From Wuchereria bancrofti (taxonomy: Eukaryota > Nematoda > Chromadorea > Rhabditida > Onchocercidae): a DNA stretch of 64,000 nucleotides. Under the pieces are notes generated by a model. It searched no databases, was not told the DNA's origin, and saw only the letters and a program-made list of their open reading frames with translations. The stretch is from positions 1,263,396 to 1,327,395 of the forward strand of contig SSBO01000003.1 in NCBI GenBank assembly GCA_005281725.1. Reading direction: 5' to 3'. How positions within the stretch are numbered: the first letter of the stretch is position 1; each line of letters starts with the position of its first letter. Shown here piece by piece: positions 36,738 to 50,100 of this stretch. The position numbers and the translations under genes are program-made.

Positions 36738-39700
36738 ATGTTTCTACTTCTTGCTATCATGTTATCAGGTATTTTTTATTATCAAATATTTTATATTTAA
36801 ATACACGAAAAATCACATTTTATCATAATTTTGCATTTAGATTAATATATGTTGTCGGCGAATCCTTTGAAATTAGAATCAATGCTTTATTAATAGACTT
36901 ATTGAAGTAGCATTTCATCTTTTTCTATGGAATTTTACATATAAGTTTTTTCCACATTGAACAATAGCCAAAATAATATGGCATCAAATAATTTGAATTA
37001 GTAAGAATGAAATATTATAAAATAGTGATCAATCAAGAATAAGAATAGAATTTTAAATTAATTTACAGGTGCACTGGGCCAGCAGTCATGGTTCTTGCTA
37101 CCATTACAATCTCAAAATCAACAATTACAAAATGCTTCGATTTTTACATCGCATCCTCAGAAAGTATCTGTCTTAACACAACTGCAAATACAAAATTATC
37201 AAAGAAATTTTCAAAAAGATTTATTATCACCCATTCATAGGCCTCAACAACAGAAGCAATCACCACAATTAATTTCACATGTGGTTAGCTTCATTTACAA
37301 ATGATTATTCATTTTAAATTTAACAAAAGTTTCAACTAATTATTTTCTTGCTTTGATTATAACACAATGTGACATTAATTTTCAATAGGTCAATGTTCAA
37401 TCAAATTGAAGAAAAATGTCCTTTATGAAATCAACTATGATCGTCCATTCAGTAATAATATATGACAATAATTGAATGACTACTAGTCCTATAAATAACT
37501 CTTTTGACAACTTCATTTATGATTGATAATGAAAAAAAAAAAACAAATATCTTTTTGATAAAAGTTTATCAAAGAGGACAGATAGATCCATCAGATATGA
37601 AATAGAAAAGTTGAAAGTTTGAAAGAGTAAGATGACAAAAATTGTAATAAAATGGAATATTTTGAAGAAGTGTTAAACAATTTTAACATTATACGGAAGG
37701 AAATTTTTGTTGTAGAATAATATACAAATGCTACGACACGAAAATAATATGCGACATCGAGATTTACCTATTGCATCGAGAGTGAATCAAAAAGTGATAA
37801 ATGAAACTCGTAATATGGGTACTTCCAAGCATACACCTTTTATAAACAGTAATCCTTTTCAATTTTTCCATCAAAGTTTTTCTTTTTGGCAAATCGAAAC
37901 AAAACTTTAATGAAATCAAAAATTCCACTCCAAACAAGTAATCATTATTATACATTCACAGAATATCTCAACCAGGTAAAAATTCGCAAAATTTAGCACA
38001 AAACAATTGTAAGGCATAGATAAGAACAGGTATTGAAATTAGTTCAGCACCTGTCCAAATAAAAATTCCAGGTTTACTTATATCGAATAATAAACAACAA
38101 CAACAGAATCCTTCTTCAAGATTTAAGCATCCATCACCTCCTCAACGATTTGTGCTACCCCAAGTCATGTAAGTATTCGTAATCACAATTCAAAATTTAA
38201 AATTCGTGGATACTATGCAGTTCGTAATTTCTACTTAACTTTTTAATTTGTTATAAAATATTTTTGCAGAGAACAGTTATCTGATATCCAGCCTAAATTA
38301 CGACCACAAACGTTTAAAGTGCCACAATTGCCTGTCCTAGCAATTGTCACGTCTAGGCCAAGAGCTCCAGAGCAAAAATTTGTGCCCCAGAAATTAATAC
38401 ACATCAATAGCCTCAATAACAGAATTCATGAACCAGTTTTATCATCTTCAACCATACTAATACCCATTCACACATCTTTAAAACGAGAAGATCAATCTGC
38501 GACAATTGTAAAAAACATTGGTGGAATTTCACTCGTCGTCAGTTTTTCTTTTTTTTTTTTCCTAGCAACTAAATTGGAAAATATTGTAAAATTACAAATG
38601 ATTGTTATAAATTTTGATCATCTATCTGACTAGTATCATTGTTTATCATTACAGAGTGCCAATGATGCCTTCTTGGAATGTTGTAAAGAAAAAAATGTTG
38701 ATACTAAATGTGAATCACGATGTAATTTTGATATTTTGGATCGTCGAGTGGTAATCTTTTTTGATCTTTTTTTTTTTTTTTTAATTTCTTTGTTATAACT
38801 AGTTGAATTATTATATAGTATTTTAATCAATTAAGAAAAACTTTGATTTCATTTATATGTAATTGTTATTGAAAAGAAGGAAATAAGAATTAGATAGTAG
38901 ATGAATAAGAGGAAAATCTTCAATATCATAGCACTTTTAAAATAAACATTGTCTTCTGTGATAAAGTTAACTTCTGAAAGTTACTTTATTATTTTGTACA
39001 CGATTAATTTATATGTAATATCCAAATTATCAGCTTCAATCAGAGATAACATAATTTGAAGAGAATGAGAATATCACGAATTTTGAGAATTAATTGTGTT
39101 AAATGAAGGCTTAAATGTGAGTACATGAACTGAACACATAATAAATTGACATCATAATTTGAGAACAATTAAACAACAAAATTTGAGATATCATTACAAT
39201 GGCACTTACTATGATGAAATGATGTGTTATAGTTTTCACATATTTACATTTTAATCTTAACTTTTCTAATTTATCTATGCTATTTCAATCATATCATTAC
39301 AAGCTGATAACATATAACTTAATTCATTCAATAGGAATAGTTATCTATGTACTAATTTTGAAAGTATAAAAATCTACCAAAAGAAATGTCAAATAAATAC
39401 AACAGTGTGACATCATCTTGGTTTTTTTTTTCAATTATCATAGGATGAATATATTAAATTCTGCATTTTTGTAAATTACAGCTAACGGCAATGTTTATTG
39501 GCTCAGATCCATGTCCACGAAATAATGGCCGAAGTTTATTGTCATGTGCTGCTCAGGATTCCGACCATACAAACTGTTGTCGTGCAAACGGTGTACAACA
39601 CACAGCTGCTGGTGACAAATGTTTGGAATTTTGTCAAATGACTCCCGAATCCAATTTCCAGGTTTTTGGCCAATTCTTTAATTCATATTGCCATGCTATA

Positions 39701-39887
39701 TGAATGTCAGTGTTGAAGGAGAGTTCTAGCATTAACTTACAGTCTAGTTTTAATAATCTTGAAATGTATTCTTAGAAAAATTTTTCAGGCAGATGTAAGT
39801 ATGCTACCATGTTGGAGTGTACTCAAAGAAATCAAACAATGCTTTCGTCTTAGTCTTATTGAAAAACGCAACATCAAGGAAGCATAA
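36738..39887 (+). CDS. Secreted nematode DB-module (12-cysteine) protein
   Basis: Eight exons (36738-36768, 37069-37283, 37716-37818, 38048-38168, 38270-38537, 38655-38750, 39482-39661, 39789-39887) keep phase throughout and give 370 residues. Residues 1-14 are a signal peptide (MFLLLAIMLSGALG) split by intron 1. Residues 15-246 are low-complexity, rich in Q, N, P and S (HRPQQQKQSPQ, PSPPQRFVLPQ), with no cysteine. Residues 247-370 form a DB module with twelve cysteines, starting ECCKEKNVDTKCESRC. The module continues through CCRANG and GDKCLEFC, and ends LPCWSVLKEIKQC. The DB domain is known only from nematodes and its function is not established. Even cysteine number and secretion suggest six disulfides. 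A 14 bp candidate micro-exon at 37962-37975 was left out because it breaks the phase with the next exon. The gene ends tail-to-tail with phb-2, 289 bp away. Confidence 0.88.
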
Positions 39888-40176
39888 TGTGCAAATCAAC
39901 AAATTCCAACAATATTAGAGTCACTAACCTTGATTCATACAAACTAGAATTCAACTTTTATTTGTTAAAACCTCTCCCCCTTCAGCATTTAGTATCAACA
40001 TTCGTTACCTAACTTTATGGACCGCCCAGCGACACCCGGAAAAATTCATATTTGGTGCTATATGCAGCTAGAAAAGTTTTAATACTTTATCCAAAACGGT
40101 GCAAACGAAATTATGATTAAGGAACAAAATTAACAAAATTTCCAATACTAATGTTCGCAACTTTTCGATAGTAATT

Positions 40177-42477
40177 TTACCGCTTGAGCCTTTCTTTACT
40201 ATCAACATTCAGGTAGTCTTCATCAGCAATATTTAGCATGAGACCGCCGGATGGTAGATAAACCTGCAAGTTAAAACACATGAATTATTCAAATCAAGAA
40301 CTATCATGTCCATATACACTAGTTGGACATACCAGTAACTTCGACAATTTTGAACAAGTAAAATCAAGAATGATTTGCAGAATAAAGTTTATAAATGCTA
40401 AATTTTTGAGAAATTGTTCAAATAAAAAAAAAAAAAAAGAAAAAACTAACTTTGTTGTTCGCTGTTTCTGCTATAATTTTCGAAATTCTCTGAGCAGCAC
40501 GAATTTTACGCAACTTTAAGAAACCCGGATCGCGTTTAATTGCTTCGCCTATCTGAAAAACACTTTCTGATTGATAATGTCAAGACAAAACTGAAATTTG
40601 TAGAAGTGCAGCAAAAACAGAAAATTGTGCACATAGTGTGAAAACACTGACATTTTATCACTCTCATATGTAGTGTTTTCACAGTTGTACTTCAATGATT
40701 TCTGTCGTTTTTTACAGCGAAAACTTTTGAATTATCCAGCTTCGCCAAGATTAACGACGTTCATATAAAAAAGCAAAAAGAAGCAAAATTTCAAAAAAAA
40801 AAAAAGACATCAGCTTACAAGTTTAGCAGACTGAGCTTCACCCTCAGCTTGGACGATTTTTTCCTGTCTCTGCTGTTTCGCTCTTTCAACCAAGAACGAT
40901 GCACGTTGAGCTTCTTGAGCAGCAACTTGTTTCGCTTCTACAGCTGCAGAGTACTGTGGCGAAAAAGCCAACTCGGTAATTGCCACATCATCCAAAATAA
41001 TGTTGAAATCCAGTGCTCTCTCTTAAAAAATTTCGATGACCACTCTCATCAATCAGAGGAAAAGAACTTCGAATTTTTATATAAACAACATCAAAAACAA
41101 AATGAACAATTAAAATATGTAAAAAAATAATGACAGCTACTAAATGAAGGAGAGAACACTCACCAATCAGACCCTTACGAACAAGTAAAGAAACCTGCTG
41201 CCGTTGTGTTATCAGCTGTGAAGCGTTAAATTTCGCTACAACACCTTTGAGTACCTATAAAGAGAAGAAATACAAACATAAAGAACAGATTTGCAGGTTC
41301 TATGATATTCAAAAAAAAAACTCAACTTCCTCTTAGGCTGTCACTAACAGGATCCCATGGATGCTCTGGAAGGCTTTGCAAATAATGGATTGTCTTCTTT
41401 AACTACTCAGAATATTATTGTTATGAAAAGGAAGCAAAGATTTCATTTTGTTCAGATTTGGGTGGTTTCATAAAATCTCTGTGCCAGATCACTACTCATC
41501 TAAATTCTTAAGTATACCGTGATTAAAGGACCAAAGTTAGTTTCGCCACCCTACCATTTTTCGAATTATATTTTATGATGCTATAATGTCCAAAGTTTGC
41601 GAATTTTGCACCACAAACCTCATTGCAAATCGAAGGTAAAATTCTTTCTTCCCAATTTTGTCCCAGCATCCGGTATATTTTTGGTAATGACGACGGGTCG
41701 GGACGTGAAAGAACACGCAGACCGATATTCACCATCTGAATTTTCATAGATAATTAATTACCAACTGAAGCATGTACTTTTTCCTTTTTGAAGAGCACAA
41801 TATCTTACAGCGTAACAACGTAAAATTCTTACAACACGTAGTTCGACAAAAAACATACCTATTATCCAAAACGTTTTCTGAAACAAACATGTGGTACAAG
41901 GAAAAAATATTACTAAATATGGAAAACAACCTGCAAATCTTTGCTTCCAGTTGGAGAACGAATTTGGTTGGGACGAGCACGAATATCATATATAATTGGG
42001 TACTGGAACCATGGTACTCGGAAGTGCAATCCTTCTTTATAGACAGCGTCACCAACTCCACCAACTCGGTTGAACATTATTGCTCTGTGTCCAGCGTCAA
42101 CTACAAATTCTCTCTTAAACATTAACTACAGCTCAACTAAGTTTCATAAATTTATACATTTTGTATGCATATAATCTGATTAAAAGAAGTTGCTGGAATA
42201 AATGCAAAATCATGAAGTCTTTGAAAATAAAATCAACGCAAACGAAAAGAATGAACTGGCAAATTGCAGCTAGTGTGGACTTTCTCAAAAAAAAAAACAA
42301 AAATTCACAAGCCTCTCTACTTATTATAGCAAAAATTATGGTGAAGGAACAATTGGAAAAAATGAAAATACCAGAAAAAAGCGATTCCTTTATGCCAAGG
42401 CCAGTAGCCACAGTACCGGCTATAAGAGCGAGACCCTTCGGACCAACATCCAACAATAATTTTTCGAAGTTTGCCAT
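40177..42477 (-). CDS. phb-2: Prohibitin-2
   Basis: Seven exons (42477-42372, 42100-41931, 41735-41619, 41254-41164, 41021-40819, 40552-40451, 40263-40177) give 291 residues; human PHB2 has 299. It forms large rings with PHB-1 in the mitochondrial inner membrane, stabilising new proteins and cristae. The N-terminus (about 15-33, [20 protein letters not shown]) is the membrane anchor. The SPFH/band-7 domain follows ([52 protein letters not shown]). A long coiled coil comes next ([20 protein letters not shown]) and then a short tail ending KERLKR. PHB2 is told from PHB1 by its N-terminal sequence and the [11 protein letters not shown] stretch. The start is the first ATG with the conserved anchor. 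A same-strand mitochondrial gene ends 482 bp upstream, so a shared transcript is possible. Confidence 0.96.
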
Positions 42478-42959
42478 CCAAATGCCAAAAAGACTATAAA
42501 AATTCTTTTAACAACATAGAAAAGCTTGAAAAATGAAAACGTCCAAATTACAATCAATATAGAAAAAAGTTCTAAACAGTGATTCTATTACTTCATCGAT
42601 AAGCACATTATGAAGAATTCAACTAGGGAAATATCAATTACAGAAGTTGATGTAAATATATGAAATGCACATACATTTGCTAAGTTGACGAACAAAAAAA
42701 AGCTACTGGATGAAACTTTTATCAGTGTATTTCTGCACGCCACTTTTCATTGAAAACATTAGCTATTTACAAACAAATTGAAACAGTTAATATAAAAATC
42801 GAACATATCAAACCCTAATTTTAAACCTAATAAAAACTAGTTCTAAGAAATTAGAAAAAACGGATAAATATATTCACATTTTAACAGCAACTAATGTTGA
42901 TGATTTAGAAATCAACTAGACATTAAAATACATCTTATAATAATTTCCATTAAACGAAT
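42478..42959 (-). other. Spacer between C3orf33-like gene and phb-2
   Basis: This 482 bp AT-rich gap lies between the stop of the upstream gene and the phb-2 start on the same strand. No exon is seen. The distance is compatible with a loose operon spacing. No clear U-rich element could be defined by eye. Confidence 0.4.
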
Positions 42960-45060
42960 TTATTCCGATGAAAACTTATTAATCCTCCTTTTTATCATAC
43001 TGTTTAATCTCAACGTTATATCCGCTAACTGTTGCACTATTATATATGTTTTCTGGCTTAAATTAATGCCAAATTTAACTGCTTGCTTCGATATACGAGT
43101 TCCATTGATAAACATTTTTTTGCCGACAACTGCAGTTGTTATCTAAACATTACAAACATTTATCATAAATTAGATGGGATTTACAACTCCAGGAATAAGA
43201 ACATCATATTACAAAAAGTGAAACTATGGACTGTGAAGCGGTGATATCTTTTCATAATAAGAATATTTGTTGAAAAAGTCATCCATCAACAAGCCATTAA
43301 CATTATATTTACTCCCAACTTATTTACACCCAAGTAGTGAGTCAAAATAGAATGAAAGCTAAAATTACTGTATCACCCTTTCAGAATGCTGAAATTGTAC
43401 AAGCTTTGAATTTCTCCTTTCCAAAAAAAAACTGCCTTGCTTAGCAATTCATAATAATTTCAAAATTACCAGAAATCTTGTTACTGCCGCTGAACGGATG
43501 ATCTGTCTGAGCGTGGCAGGATATGAAAATATAACTTCTGCCCATGTATCACGAGTCCATAAGCCTAATCCTCGGCGATCAGCGATCTGAAGAATTTCCA
43601 TATAAATGATAAGATACCGAGCGGAAAACTCAATTTTAATTTGGAAGTATTTTTAATATTACCGTATTTAGTCCTTGAATTACCGGTTTCTCTAGTTATT
43701 CATAATACAAAAAAAAAAAAAAAAAACCTTTTCAGACATGATTAATTTCGACATCAGCCTTGAATATGAAGGATTAGTCTTTAATGCATCCAGATGTTCT
43801 GGATTACTCAATGGTATCACGCGTGCGAAACCTTGACGTACCAAATCTACATTTAAATTTATCTGCAGAAATCGTTTCTGCAATGATCTCAGCAAGTAAA
43901 TTTGTATGTAAACATTAACATGCAAGCATAACTTTAAAACTAGACTGTATCTTTAAAAATAAATCAAAAACAGACTTTCCGCAAAAAAACTTCAGCATCG
44001 ATACAGTTGTTGTTTTCAACTGGCTTGATGGCAGAGAAAAATATCTGGCTACTACGTAGACGAACATCTTTCGCAAGATAGTCCGAACCAGCGTCCGAAA
44101 CATCAATACCCGCAAGACGTATGTTCAACAATCCTGGCTACACAATTTTCTAAAGTAATTCGAAAATACTTTAACCAGGGAACATCTGTCTAAACATGTT
44201 TTTCTCTATCTTATGAATGATAGGTTATGGGAATACTCACGTAACATATTACTTCAAAGCAACCATTCTAATCTATTTATAAATTCAAAACACTAAATCT
44301 AAGCAATACCTGGATGGATTTCCTTCTGGTAAGAAATTTTGGCATCGTAAATGCTGGTATATGCTCAACTTTCATATAACCATTTGAATGAACAGCACGA
44401 ACAATCCCTTTCAATTCAATTCCCTTCTTATATATCTCAAACGGTATCTCTGATACATTTTCATATCTCGCAAACTGAAATGCATAAAATCAAATCAAAA
44501 TATAATACAATATTTTCCACCAGCGTCCGAATTTGCTTAGCATATTAAAGGAAAATACAGAGTTTGTTCGAAATGCCAGTCCTTGGCATCGATGCAATAC
44601 GAACGATATATGAATAAGAGTTAAGCATAAATCATTAAATTTTGCAACATAACAAATAATTTGATTTCCTTGTCAAAAATTCTAAAAGATATGAAATGAT
44701 AGTGAAAAACTAAGACGATTTAATATCTCACATCAACTTAAAATTATGTTTGTGACAAAAGCCTAAAAAGTACCATCCGTGTTTTCCGAACAAATAATAC
44801 AATGCCCAAAATTCCTCCACTGTAAACAGCACCCTGCAATGAGAATTCATAATATCGTGTTAAAACGATGAAACTTTAAACAGTCTTTTTAGCATAAAGT
44901 GTCCCCTCTTTTCTCCTGCTAAGTCGTTGAATATTGCTAGGGAATTGTAAATATAGAAATGTTGCGAATAAAATGAAATCAAATGAGATAAAAATCAGAC
45001 CCTGATTAAGGTAGCATAATAACGATCGTTAGCTTCTCTGACTACCACTTCATGCGCCAT
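42960..45060 (-). CDS. C3orf33: C3orf33-like mitochondrial protein with SNase-like region
   Basis: Seven exons (45060-45001, 44833-44774, 44474-44310, 44137-43976, 43877-43728, 43586-43470, 43142-42960) give 298 residues. All six introns fall between codons (phase 0). A single membrane segment lies at about residues 20-34 (RGAVYSGGILGIVLFVRK). It is followed by EIPFEIYKKGIELKG, VKVEHIP-like and NIRLAGIDVSDAG blocks, and then LQINLNVDLVRQGFARV. These align in order with human C3orf33 (SDIPVEF..., IEHIP, KLAGVELAETG, VNLNEEILRRG). The beta-barrel pattern is SNase/OB-like, but I see no nuclease catalytic set. The human and fly members are reported, as I recall, as an inner-membrane organiser called MISO. 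The last exon (ITTAVVGKKMFING...SSE) is a basic helical tail. Its 61-codon open frame and in-phase acceptor support it, but it is the least conserved part. Confidence 0.82.
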
Positions 45061-47160
45061 TATTCTTCCAATGCGCTTTTGACCACCTCCAAATCACTGT
45101 AATTACTTTGTTTACTGCTTAAGATTGCTTCCATTCTTCTTTCCTTAACAATTTCAACAACGGCAAAATATTTCATTAATTAAATACGCTCGCAACTTGC
45201 ACCAATTAACCCCCCCCCAAATCTTAAAAAACCTAACTAACATTTTACTCAAATTGACTTGGTATTTGCCATATGTCAAACTTCGATACGCTAACGTAGC
45301 ATAAGGATGACTTGGTGAGACGGAATGAAAATGAAAAGGTCTATTGAACGGAGATGGGTTCGTTGCTGGAGTACTTGTAGCTTTGTAAAGGTGAGTTGCA
45401 AGAGGTATTCTTAAGGTAAACGATTGAGAAATGCTTAAATGAAGTAAGCAGAAGAGTGTCTAATTAGAGTTCTGACCTCGCATAACTTTTTCAATAATTA
45501 TATTAGTTTAGTAAGTTCATTTTGACGACCATCGTTTCATCTAGTAAGATCATTATTTCTGGTTTTATTTCTCTTACTACATCTAAAAGTTACTACAGAA
45601 GCTCATCCTTATTCCTGGTAAATATCAATATTACAAGAAGGACATTTCCCAGTGTTTAGACTTAAAAATACATCTTATGATCTCTCTTCTCTCTATTAAC
45701 ATATATCTTTTGTCATAAAAAGAACTTTGCCAATATTTAATCTTTACGTATTTCACTTCTTTTCAACACTTAAATTTTTTCACTGTATATTAACTATTAC
45801 GGCACTGATATACCTTTTTCTCCCCGTTTAACTACCAGGATTGCATTTCCAGTGTTAAAGACTATGTAAAGACTGTGAAAAAGGTCAAATGATAATAACA
45901 GAATAGGAATTATCGCCGCAGACAGTATCGGTGTTCGTATCACATCGATGAACTCTGATTATTGTCGATCGATCGAACGAGCAATTGCCCGGACAAAACG
46001 TTGCAGTCAATAAACGTTGTGGGACAATTATTGTCATGAAACCTTGACATATCCTTTTCTTCTTCTCTTCATAAAAGATTGTATAGTTCTTCCTTCCCCT
46101 TCTCCCTTCCATTGTTCATCTTTTCATCAGTAACTTTCTTTTCCTTCAGAAATGGTAACATCTCTGAAGTAAGACTAATCAATATATATTAGAAAAGTTA
46201 CTTGCAGATGATTTTCACTTTCGTTTACGAAGTTATACATTCCATTAAGTGAAAGATTTGTAAAAAAAATTTATAAGTAGCAATTGCTGTTTCATTCTAT
46301 CGCTATATTGAAGTCAGTCTTTCCACCTAATTTTGTCTAACATATCAAAAAGTGTTAATTAGTCAAAGTATATACCTAACCTAGCAGTGAGTAAAATTTT
46401 CATAGGAAGGGAACTGTGATTTTGAGATCGTGGTGTGGTGTTATCCTTTCCGTTATCGTACAGTTTAGGGTGTTTCAATATGAAAGTGAATGCTCATTTC
46501 ATCCTATATTTGATCAAATTGTTTTTTAATAAAATGTACGGGAGAGAAACATTACCTTTTATTCCATTATTTTTTCTGTAATTTAGATTTAATTCATTCC
46601 TTGAGTCATTTGTTGGTAAGTTTAACGATAAAATTATTGTATCGGGATGAAAACCTGTATATTCTGTTCTGTTGTTCGATATTTGCAGTACATGCAAGTT
46701 AACTTGACAAAAACGAAATTAAACGGATTAAATATGATAGCTAACATCCTGCTAACATCTTAGTCTTTTCATTTTCATTCGAAGAAATAAGTGTGACAAG
46801 ACCCCGTTTATCACACCATAAAATGTGTATTATTTTCTTTTTTTTTTATTGTTAAAAATGTCATTATTATTTATGATTAAAAACTTTTGTTATTAAGAGT
46901 GGAATTTCAAGCTTGATTACTGATTAGTAGTTCTTAGGAGATTCATATCACCACATATTGTCATCTGTTTATTGACGGCACTGGTAATTGCCACAGTGCA
47001 TTATGAATTATCTATGAAAGCAGTTACACTAGCTCTCTTTTTCGGATTTCTTCTCATTTTCGTATAATGAGTATAAGTATTTGAATTGATGCATATTTTC
47101 AGAAAACAGTTGATGAAGGGAAAATAATTTTGCGTTGAAACGTAGTGCTGTGTTAATGAA
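45061..47160. other. Divergent intergenic region between the C3orf33-like gene and kin-4
   Basis: About 2.1 kb separates two genes pointing apart. Only scattered frames below 80 codons occur and none is convincing. A run of nine C residues (45210-45218) stands out in AT-rich DNA. A non-coding 5' exon or spliced leader site for kin-4 may lie here but cannot be fixed by eye. Confidence 0.5.
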
Positions 47161-50100
47161 ATGAGTGGGAGTAATTGGCCGAATGAACTGCTTAAGACAG
47201 GTATCTCACATGGAGAGCATGAAAGGAGTTGTGAGGAGAAGAATTCACAACCAATGTGTTCATCGCAGTGTTCTGGATTCACCGATACTCACATTACTTT
47301 CCGGAAGAAAATACCTGCTGTTATGCCTCTTGTGGTTACTTGTTTAATAATTATTAGTTTTTTTTAATATATAATTTAATCCATTAAAGATACCATTACA
47401 TAATTGTCATTAAGAACAGTGGTCAAAAAAAGGAGTAAACTTCTTTAAGAGTTATGATAACAGAATGAAGTAAAATTAGTTAATGAATATATAGTTGATA
47501 AAAAAAAAGGCATTTCTAAGTCTCTGCTTTACCCTTCAATTAATACAGTTTCAAGAAAATAATAAATTTCCTGAGAAATGTATATGTCGCCATAAATAAG
47601 CCAGTAAAATTAAGTTGAAATGTCAATGACATCTCACAATGTCCTTCTTTTTACATTCCACTTACCCTTCTCTAATGTCTTTTTTGCACTGTACTATCCC
47701 GAGTCAGTTGTTTTCATGTTTTATAATTTGCTTAAATTGAAGCTGCAAACAACGCATAATGAAATGCTCACCTTCGGAAATTATCAAGCAAAAGCAATGA
47801 AATTCAGATGATATTTTTAAAAGATTTTCAGTCGTCACCCGTTGATTCATCTCATTCTTTGTTACTTTCACCAATATTGCTTCGTCCGATTCGCTCACTT
47901 TCAACGCAAAATAATTTTTATGGATTACCGTCAGAATTTGATGAAGAACATCGTTTATCACGACAAAAAATAGCTGCATCCTATCAGTTGCCGCGTACAT
48001 TTGCGGCTTCAAAAGGTGTACTTCCTTGTTTTTCTGGAAATGAGGTGACAAAACTCATTCAAAAGTTAATTTTCTTCTTTTAAAATTAGGTTACACTACG
48101 GATCATCAAGATGTTTTATTGAAATTCAATGCACTGACCTCAATGTTACAAAAATTTTAGGTATCACAGTGCTAAGCACAAAAACTGCCGTCGAAAGAGG
48201 TAGTACTGATAATTCAGAGGGCCGTTTTTTAATGCAAATATCACACAAACGAGGAAGACGTTTGTCGGGTAAGAAATCATTGTTTCTGTTGTTATGATGT
48301 TGTTTAAAATTAGGACTAAAATCAAAGTTGTCGTTTGCCACTAGATTGAACTGCGTAATTTGAGATGCAAATTCTCATTTCGTACTTTGGTGTGCTCAAA
48401 TTTACAATTGCAAAAGCATTTTTAAGCCGCTACCAATTTAAGTAATAATTTTTTAAACATATAACTAGATTGTGTTAAACGATGAGAGCACACATTTTAG
48501 TGCGCTTTCATGATTTGAATTTTCGTAAATTTTACTTCCATTTCATAGAAATTTTCAGTTTCTGACACGGAAAAGAATGTGCTTGTTAAGTATTAATATT
48601 TATTAAAGAGAGGACAGTATTAATATTTATCAAAGGGAGGTAGAGTCCAAAATTTAACATTTCAAAGTTTTGATTGTAATTAACTAGTTTTTGAAGGTCA
48701 AAGTTTTACGCTCTGTCCTTGTATTGAGTCATTTTTACTGAAATTTAAAGCAAGTTAACAGCGAGGATTTGTTGAATTTTGAAATAAGTTCCAATTAAAT
48801 AAAACAACTTCAGTTTCTAAGTTTTTATCATATTTCATACCTAATGAATATGCAAGAAGATCAGATTTTTGAGAAATATCACACCAGTAAAACGAATAAC
48901 AGATCGCTGTTGCATTAATTTTTACGGATCGTTGTTACGAAACATTCAGACGACAGAAATCGCGGAGCTGTGCTATGGAGCATATTCAATGTCATTTTTA
49001 TAGCTTTAAGATTATTTTCCAGTTGCTCTCCGTTAGAATTTTTACTCGGTGGATTTATGAGTGTATGACCATTAGCTGTGCCTTGTTATTCATTTCGGAT
49101 CACTTGCTGATGAAAGTGCAGTAGATACAGTGGAAAAAAGCATAAAAGTGGCATTGGACTGTTCCATTTATTCCGGTGTTGGGAAGAGTATTTAGATGGG
49201 TGGATGGTATTGATGATTTGAAAGTAGGAAATAATTTCAGTCCCCAGAGTTTTAAATGTCAAATCGTGTCTGAATTTAATTCCACACTTTTCTGAATTAC
49301 GTATCTTGTTAATTTCACTTTTTCCTCTTCAAATTTATGATTGCTAAAGTTGTTCAGCCCTTGGTGCTTTTTGAGGAGTAGGGGACTTACTATTCGCTGA
49401 ATAAATTAAATTCCGATGTAAAATTGAGTCTTTAATTCGTCAATTTCGCTTTTTTCGAGTTATTTTTTTTTCTACCATAGCCGTATGGTTTTGTATACGG
49501 ACTTGGTGATTTTGGAATGATAGAGTTTTTTATTTCCATCCTTTCGCTCTATTTACTTGATGAATCATAGATGTAAGGCATCTGAAATCTTAGCCTTTTA
49601 TTTTCAAGATGTCCCTCTGAAGGGTATCTATAATATTAATACTAAAACCAGATAATAATAGATTAGCTTCACCTTATTAAAATGTATTTGCATCCAAAAT
49701 GAGTATTTTAGAGCTGAGTAACTTTTCTGTTTTTACTTGAGATTGAGATTTTTTTTAAATTAAAATAAGTCGGAAACGTAACGTCAGAATATTACGAATC
49801 AAGTTTTCATGTAATTAGTGAGTGTAGGTGTTTACGTATGTGTTCCCCATAAAGTCGTACTTCTTTCTTAAATTTGCACTTCAATTTTAATTTAATAAAA
49901 ATTTTAGCTTCAGATCATTGCTTATTTTGTAAAGGGATTAAAAAAAAAACAAGTTTTAGGTATGCTTAATCAAAAATCAATGGATTTTTCGTGTCCAAAT
50001 CATACTGCAACGTTAGGAAATTTGGTGCGAATGCGTAACTCTTCATTAGGCCATTCCGATCCACAAATTTCTGCATCAGTTGTTCAGTCATCTTCTGTTC

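Noticed and set aside
41772..42125. 117-codon plus-strand frame
   Set aside because: It is the antisense of phb-2 exon 2 and the adjoining intron. The minus-strand reading is clearly prohibitin.
45885..46112. 75-codon minus-strand frame with GRRGRKNYTIFYEEKKKR
   Set aside because: No recognisable family and no splice partners. The basic stretch reflects purine-rich DNA.
48045..48160. Use of the GAG|GTGACA donor at 48044 for kin-4 exon 2
   Set aside because: It gives the wrong phase for exon 3, where the other two frames contain stops. The donor at 48015 solves this.
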